A DNA stretch of 64,000 bases from Cytidiella melzeri (taxonomy: Eukaryota; Basidiomycota; Agaricomycetes; Polyporales; Irpicaceae), in NCBI GenBank assembly GCA_022592445.1, contig JABYQR010000175.1:27001-91000 (forward strand), given 5' to 3'. A model generated the notes under the pieces. That model was not told where the DNA came from, made no database searches, and worked only from the letters and a program-made list of their open reading frames with translations. Both the position numbers and the translations under genes were made by a program. Of this stretch, positions 60,272-64,000 are shown piece after piece; the first letter of the stretch is position 1; each line of letters opens with the position of its first letter.

Positions 60272-61383
60272 TTACTTCGTTTCCTCGATACGGAGATAGC
60301 CGTTCAACATTGATGTTGTCGTGAATACGATATCCGGTTTGAGTTTGATCCGATATGTATGTTCACCGGTTTTCTGAAGGACTGTGAAAGGACCAAGCTG
60401 TCTAGGCCCTAGCTTGTCAGACTGCTGATGTACTTTGACGTTCTTGGAAGACAACCACACGAGGTCCCCTTCCTTGAAGACTGGAGTAGCTCTGCGGGTG
60501 TATCCGGAAGCTTCGGCCATCTTTTCCTTAGATAGACGCGAGGCAGCTTCGGCTTCTGCCCGAACCTGTCTGAGCTTTTCTAGACGTGCGTCTAGGTTTG
60601 GCATGCGACTTTGACGACCAATGGGGATGGTAAAGTCCGGTAGATACCCGTACATGATTTCAAACGGAGAGTGCTGAGTAGATGAGTTGACCCGGGAGTT
60701 AATGGCGAATTCAGCCACTGGGATGTATTCTGCCCAATCATCTTGTCGTTGGTCAACAAAGAGTTGTAGAATCTTTTCTACCTCTTGATTGGTTCTTTCC
60801 GTTTGACCATTGGCCTGAGGGTGGTAGGCGGTAGTCATGGCGCCAGTGATGCCTAGCCGTTTGTACAACGCTTGCATGACACGAGCTGCAAACTGGGGTC
60901 CTCTATTGGATATAAACTGTTGGGGAATGCTGTGGAGCCTGAACACTTCTTTGATGTGAAGGTCGGCTATACCGTCAGCTGTGACAGTAGACTGGGTTGG
61001 GATTACATACGTTTGCTTGCTGTACAAGTCTGTGTACACGGCAATCATGTCAAACCCCTTACTACGTGGGAGTGGTCCAACTAAGTCCACACCAACCACC
61101 TGCCAAGGTCCGTCTGGTACTTCAATGGGCTGTATTGGGGCAACCGGGTGTGTGCTGGTTTAGTTCGCTGACATTTGTCACATCCGAGGACATATTGTTC
61201 TACGAATGATGCCATGCGAGGCCACCAATAATGTCGTGTAACTAGTTCCAGGGTTGCATGTTTGCCGGGATGTCCTGCTGGTAACGCATCATGGCATCGT
61301 CGTACAATCTCCCTGCGGACTTCTGATCCTTTGGAATGTACAGCTTCCCTTTGTAATACACCAGTCCATTGTCTTCCTCCCAC
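60272..61383 (-). pseudogene. Integrase: zinc-binding domain and catalytic core
   Basis: The H2C2 zinc part (GHPGKHATLELV, HYWWP, CDKCQRTK) is at 61,081-61,383 and is frame-shifted from the core (60272-61099). In the core the first Asp is in GVDLVGPLP. The second site reads QFISNRGPQF, where an Asp is expected in place of Asn. The Glu region is YHPQANGQTERTNQEVEK. A GPY/F-type stretch (KLGPRQLGPFTVLQK) follows. Confidence 0.88.
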
Positions 61384-61575
61384 TCAAGTCCGCTGTCAGT
61401 CAACTTCCGGGGTCCATCCTTCCTAAGTTTGGCTAGTCCCTGGACTACCTCTGCTTCTCAATACTGATGTCTTTGATTCGTAACTCTAATGGATCTGACT
61501 CTGGAATACTGAGGCGGCTATTGTCTGGAAGTATTCGGGTTTCAGCACAACTTGTTCCTTGTTGTCTGATGCATC

Positions 61576-62569
61576 TCAAACTTCCAAGGTTCTGACCCGG
61601 GATAGTGGGTCGCCTTGAGTAAGGGTCTTTCCGGGTTTGTGTGTCAAAACAAAGTCAAACCGGCTCAGATACAAAGACCACCGAGCTTGTCGTCTAGACA
61701 GGTCCTGGGCGGTACGCCAGTACTGCAGATTCTGATGATCTGTGATGATCTCAAAGGGCGCGGGTAATCCTTCTAGATAGTGACGCCAATCTTCGAGAGC
61801 TCTGATGATAGCGAGCATTTCTCGATCATAGATCTCATAGTTCCGTTCGGCTTCGGCCATAGACTGAGATCGAAATGCTACAGGGTGCCATTGTCCATCC
61901 TCCAGTTTCTGAATAGAACTCCTCCAGTTGCAAAGCCAGACGCATCAACTTCAATACGTGTGGGCGATCGGTTCCCATGTGACTAGAATAGGTTCCTGAG
62001 TGAACACATCTTTGAGCATCTGAAAGGGTTCTGCTGTGCTTCTCCCCACTTCCAAGGTTGGTCTTTCTTGGTGAGATATGTAGGGGACGAGTATGCCGTG
62101 CAAAGTCCTTGATGAAACGTCGGTAGAAGTTGGCAAATCCAATGAAGCCTCGTACATCACGGAGGTTCTGTGGTACTGGCCAGTTGGTGATAGCTTCTAT
62201 TTTACCCGAGTCCATACGGATCTTTCCGTTACCGATGATTAGACCTAAGTACTTGACTTGTGACTGTTCAAATTCGCATTTCTCGGGGCAAAGGTACAGG
62301 TCATTGGCTTCAAGTCTTGCTAGTACTTCATGGACGAGTTTACGATGTTCCGTGATGTCTGAGCTGAAGATGAGGATGTCATTCAGGTACACAGAGACCT
62401 TTCCTTCCGCAATGAGATCAGCAAATATGGAGTTCATCATTGCTTGAAACATGGCTGGAGAATTGGTCATGCCAAACAACATCACCTTAGGCTCGAACAG
62501 CCCTCGGTTTGTCACAAATGCACCCTTCCATTCGTCATTTTCTGTGATCCGAATGTTATGGTAACCCCA
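61576..62569 (-). pseudogene. Reverse transcriptase C-terminal half and RNase H
   Basis: The RT active site reads VYLNDILIF where VYLDDILIF is expected, so the first Asp of the YxDD box is Asn. LGLIIGNGKIRMD and GFIGFANFYRRFIK follow. A frameshift near 62,080 leads into a Ty3/gypsy RNase H region (AEAERNYEIYDREMLAI, FEIITDHQNLQYW, ARWSLYLSRFDF). Confidence 0.88.
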
Positions 62570-63439
62570 TCATACGTCAAACTTAGTGAAGATTTTGGCT
62601 TGACGAAGTCGATTGGTAATATCTGATACCAAGGGGAGTGGGTAGCGGTTTTTGATCGTGATGTCATTCAACCGTCGATAATCCTGAACAAGCCGAAGCT
62701 TGCCATCCTTCTTCTTGACGAAGAATACCGGTGAGGCCATGGGCGACTTGGATGGGACAATATATCCTTTCGCTAGGTTTTCCTCAATAAACTTGTCTAA
62801 CTCCGCTTGTTCATTCGGAGACATGGGGTAGACTTTGGATCTGAACATCTTTGGGTTCTCTATTAGATCAATCGTGTGATCCCAGGGTTTGTGCTCTGGG
62901 AGGCGCTGTGATGCTTCTTCGGAAAAGACTTTCTGGTGTCTGCGGTATTCTTCTGGGACCATCTGTTCGAACGTCTGTTGCTCTTTGGATTGATGGGCCT
63001 TAGCCGCAATGTCTGTAGAGTACGTATAGCTAGCACAGGACCAAAGCTCTTCTTTGGTGTCCTGAATGATCCCGGCTCTGAGCCAGGCTCGTCTCTGCTT
63101 CCGGTTGGCGGTGATAGACTGGAAGGGTTCGAAGTCTTCTTCGGCTTCCAGTTCCATTTCTCCGGTGGCCCAATTGATCTTGGGGTTTGCTTTGCGGAGC
63201 CAGGGTAGGCCTAGAATGCAATCCTCTGGTCCAATGTCTGTGACCAAGAATGTTGCGTTCTCCTTGATAGCTCCCACTTGTAGTTCGAGCTCTGCTCTGT
63301 GTGTGATACGTCCTCCTTGATTTAGATTCCCATCTATGTTGTGGAGTGGGATCTGTTTTTCTAAGGGGATTGTACGTACTTGGTGCCGGTTGACAAAGTC
63401 TTGACTTAGGAATAATGCAGTGGCTCCTGAGTCAATCAT
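62570..63439 (-). pseudogene. Aspartic protease and reverse transcriptase N-terminal half, ending at nonsense codon
   Basis: The protease motif is MIDSGATALFLSQDFV, with a second hydrophobic loop CILGLPWLRKANPKINW. The RT begins near KVYPMSPNEQAELDKFIEENL, with SPVFFVKKKDGKLRLVQDYR and ends TKFDV followed by TGA (62570-62572), directly before WGYHNIRI. The TGA sits at a position where the frame clearly continues. Confidence 0.9.
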
Positions 63440-63707
63440 AGCTTTGATGCCTTTTCTCTGAACACTCCTTTGAGTGTAATTGGAACTCGGAAGTGCATGC
63501 TAAGCTGGTCTATTTCAGGCACTATGCAGGATGACAAAGTTCGTAGTAGTTATATATGTTGTTAAATAAAACTGAAGGCTGTGAATCGGGTTGCTGAACG
63601 GGGCGTATATTTACTACAGGCGTGGTAGAAACTGTGTCCGTGGGGAAATCATCAATGTCCTCCACTTCTTCTATATAGGTCTTTCTTGAGGGACTGAGGG
63701 TGCGGTT
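63440..63707. other. Gag-protease junction of the retroelement
   Basis: About 270 bp inside the retrotransposon without an intact frame, between the gag tail and the protease. Confidence 0.5.
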
Positions 63708-64000
63708 TCACCTGGAGTCCTCTCTAAAAATCCGTTGATTGCCCAGCTGCTTGACTTGGTCCGTGAGCAATGACATCTGCTTCATGATGGCATTGTAGTC
63801 AAACGGAGTTGAAGAGGAAGAGCTGGCGACAGTTGCGGCGGGCGGGGTAGGTAAGGGCCTTGCAGACGAGGAAGACGAGGGGGCCGGAGTGGATGGATCG
63901 AAGAGAGTGCTGGCAGCCACCTTCTGTTGCCTAGGGGGTACCCAAGGAATCGGCTTTGGCACACTTGTGTCTGATGGTTGCCTCCACAATGTCCACACAA
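63708..64000 (-). pseudogene. Gag C-terminus with CCHC-like zinc knuckle, partial
   Basis: The knuckle-like CGHCGGNHQTQVC is at the window edge, in a different frame from the following Ser/Pro-rich tail (63708-63960), so a frameshift lies near 63,960. A coil-like MKQMSLLTDQVKQLG ends the segment. Confidence 0.7.

Larger units (their letters stand above)
59339..64000 (-). mobile_element. Ty3/gypsy chromovirus retrotransposon, degenerate, 5' part outside window
   Basis: The order of domains on the minus strand is gag zinc knuckle, protease, reverse transcriptase, RNase H, integrase, chromodomain, then polypurine tract and LTR. This is the Ty3/gypsy order, and the chromodomain places it among chromoviruses. 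It is inactive: several frameshifts, one nonsense codon and two active-site substitutions. Confidence 0.9.

Noticed and set aside
1..64000. CRISPR arrays, operons, ribosome binding sites, riboswitches
   Set aside because: No regularly spaced direct repeats were seen, and the intron-rich fungal genes make prokaryotic features inapplicable.

Overview
This is a fungal nuclear window, almost certainly from a filamentous basidiomycete of the Agaricomycetes type. Protein genes are split by many GT-AG introns of about 45-70 nt, genes sit close together on both strands, tRNA genes carry introns, and the gene content is fungal: a vacuolar M28 protease, a BEM2-type Ras/Rho regulator, a fungal GH35 beta-galactosidase, a Crinkler-like kinase and a chromodomain Ty3/gypsy element. 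No species can be named from the sequence alone.

Layout. 1-1,123: 5' part of an MFS transporter (minus). 1,742-1,842: an intron-containing initiator tRNA-Met. 1,850-5,400: gene-poor, with one uncertain tail-anchored ORF. 5,409-6,837: an uncharacterised seven-exon gene. 7,012-11,996: a 16-exon CACTA/Tnp2-like transposon gene with one frameshift. 12,274-13,034: a small unknown gene. 14,958-16,043: an N-acetylglucosamine kinase-type ATPase. 16,123-20,325: a secreted GH35 beta-galactosidase. 21,803-23,962: a cyclopropane-fatty-acid synthase-like methyltransferase. 24,057-25,701: a membrane-anchored SDR. 25,910-27,688: a kinase-like protein lacking the HRD aspartate. 28,079-30,758: a Crinkler-header + restriction-nuclease-like + kinase protein. 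31,290-33,022: a mitochondrial-type NAPE-PLD. 33,408-33,508: an intron-containing tRNA, probably Trp. 33,739-35,616: a twin ABC ATPase. 35,965-38,112: an uncharacterised protein with WG/GW motifs. 38,801-40,879: CCT theta. 41,252-45,177: a vacuolar membrane protease. 46,143-53,265: a BEM2-like Ras/Rho regulator.

From 53,700 to the right edge the window is transposon-dominated. It holds a pogo-type TIR element (55,252-59,115) flanked by TA, a short deletion derivative with matching ends in inverted orientation (53,742-54,573), LTR-like promoter fragments, and a minus-strand chromodomain Ty3/gypsy element (about 59,339 to beyond 64,000) broken by frameshifts, a nonsense codon and Asp-to-Asn changes in the RT and integrase active sites.

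The conserved genes (CCT8, PFF1, BEM2, NAPE-PLD, ABC) form a housekeeping block at 31-53 kb, while accessory genes and mobile DNA lie at both ends. The most novel-looking items are the Crinkler/nuclease/kinase gene with a degenerate kinase-like gene beside it, the WG/GW-motif protein, the intron-bearing initiator tRNA, and the LTR leaders whose intron-like segment ends in a copy of the preceding 20 nt. Exon coordinates were worked out by hand from splice signals and reading frame.
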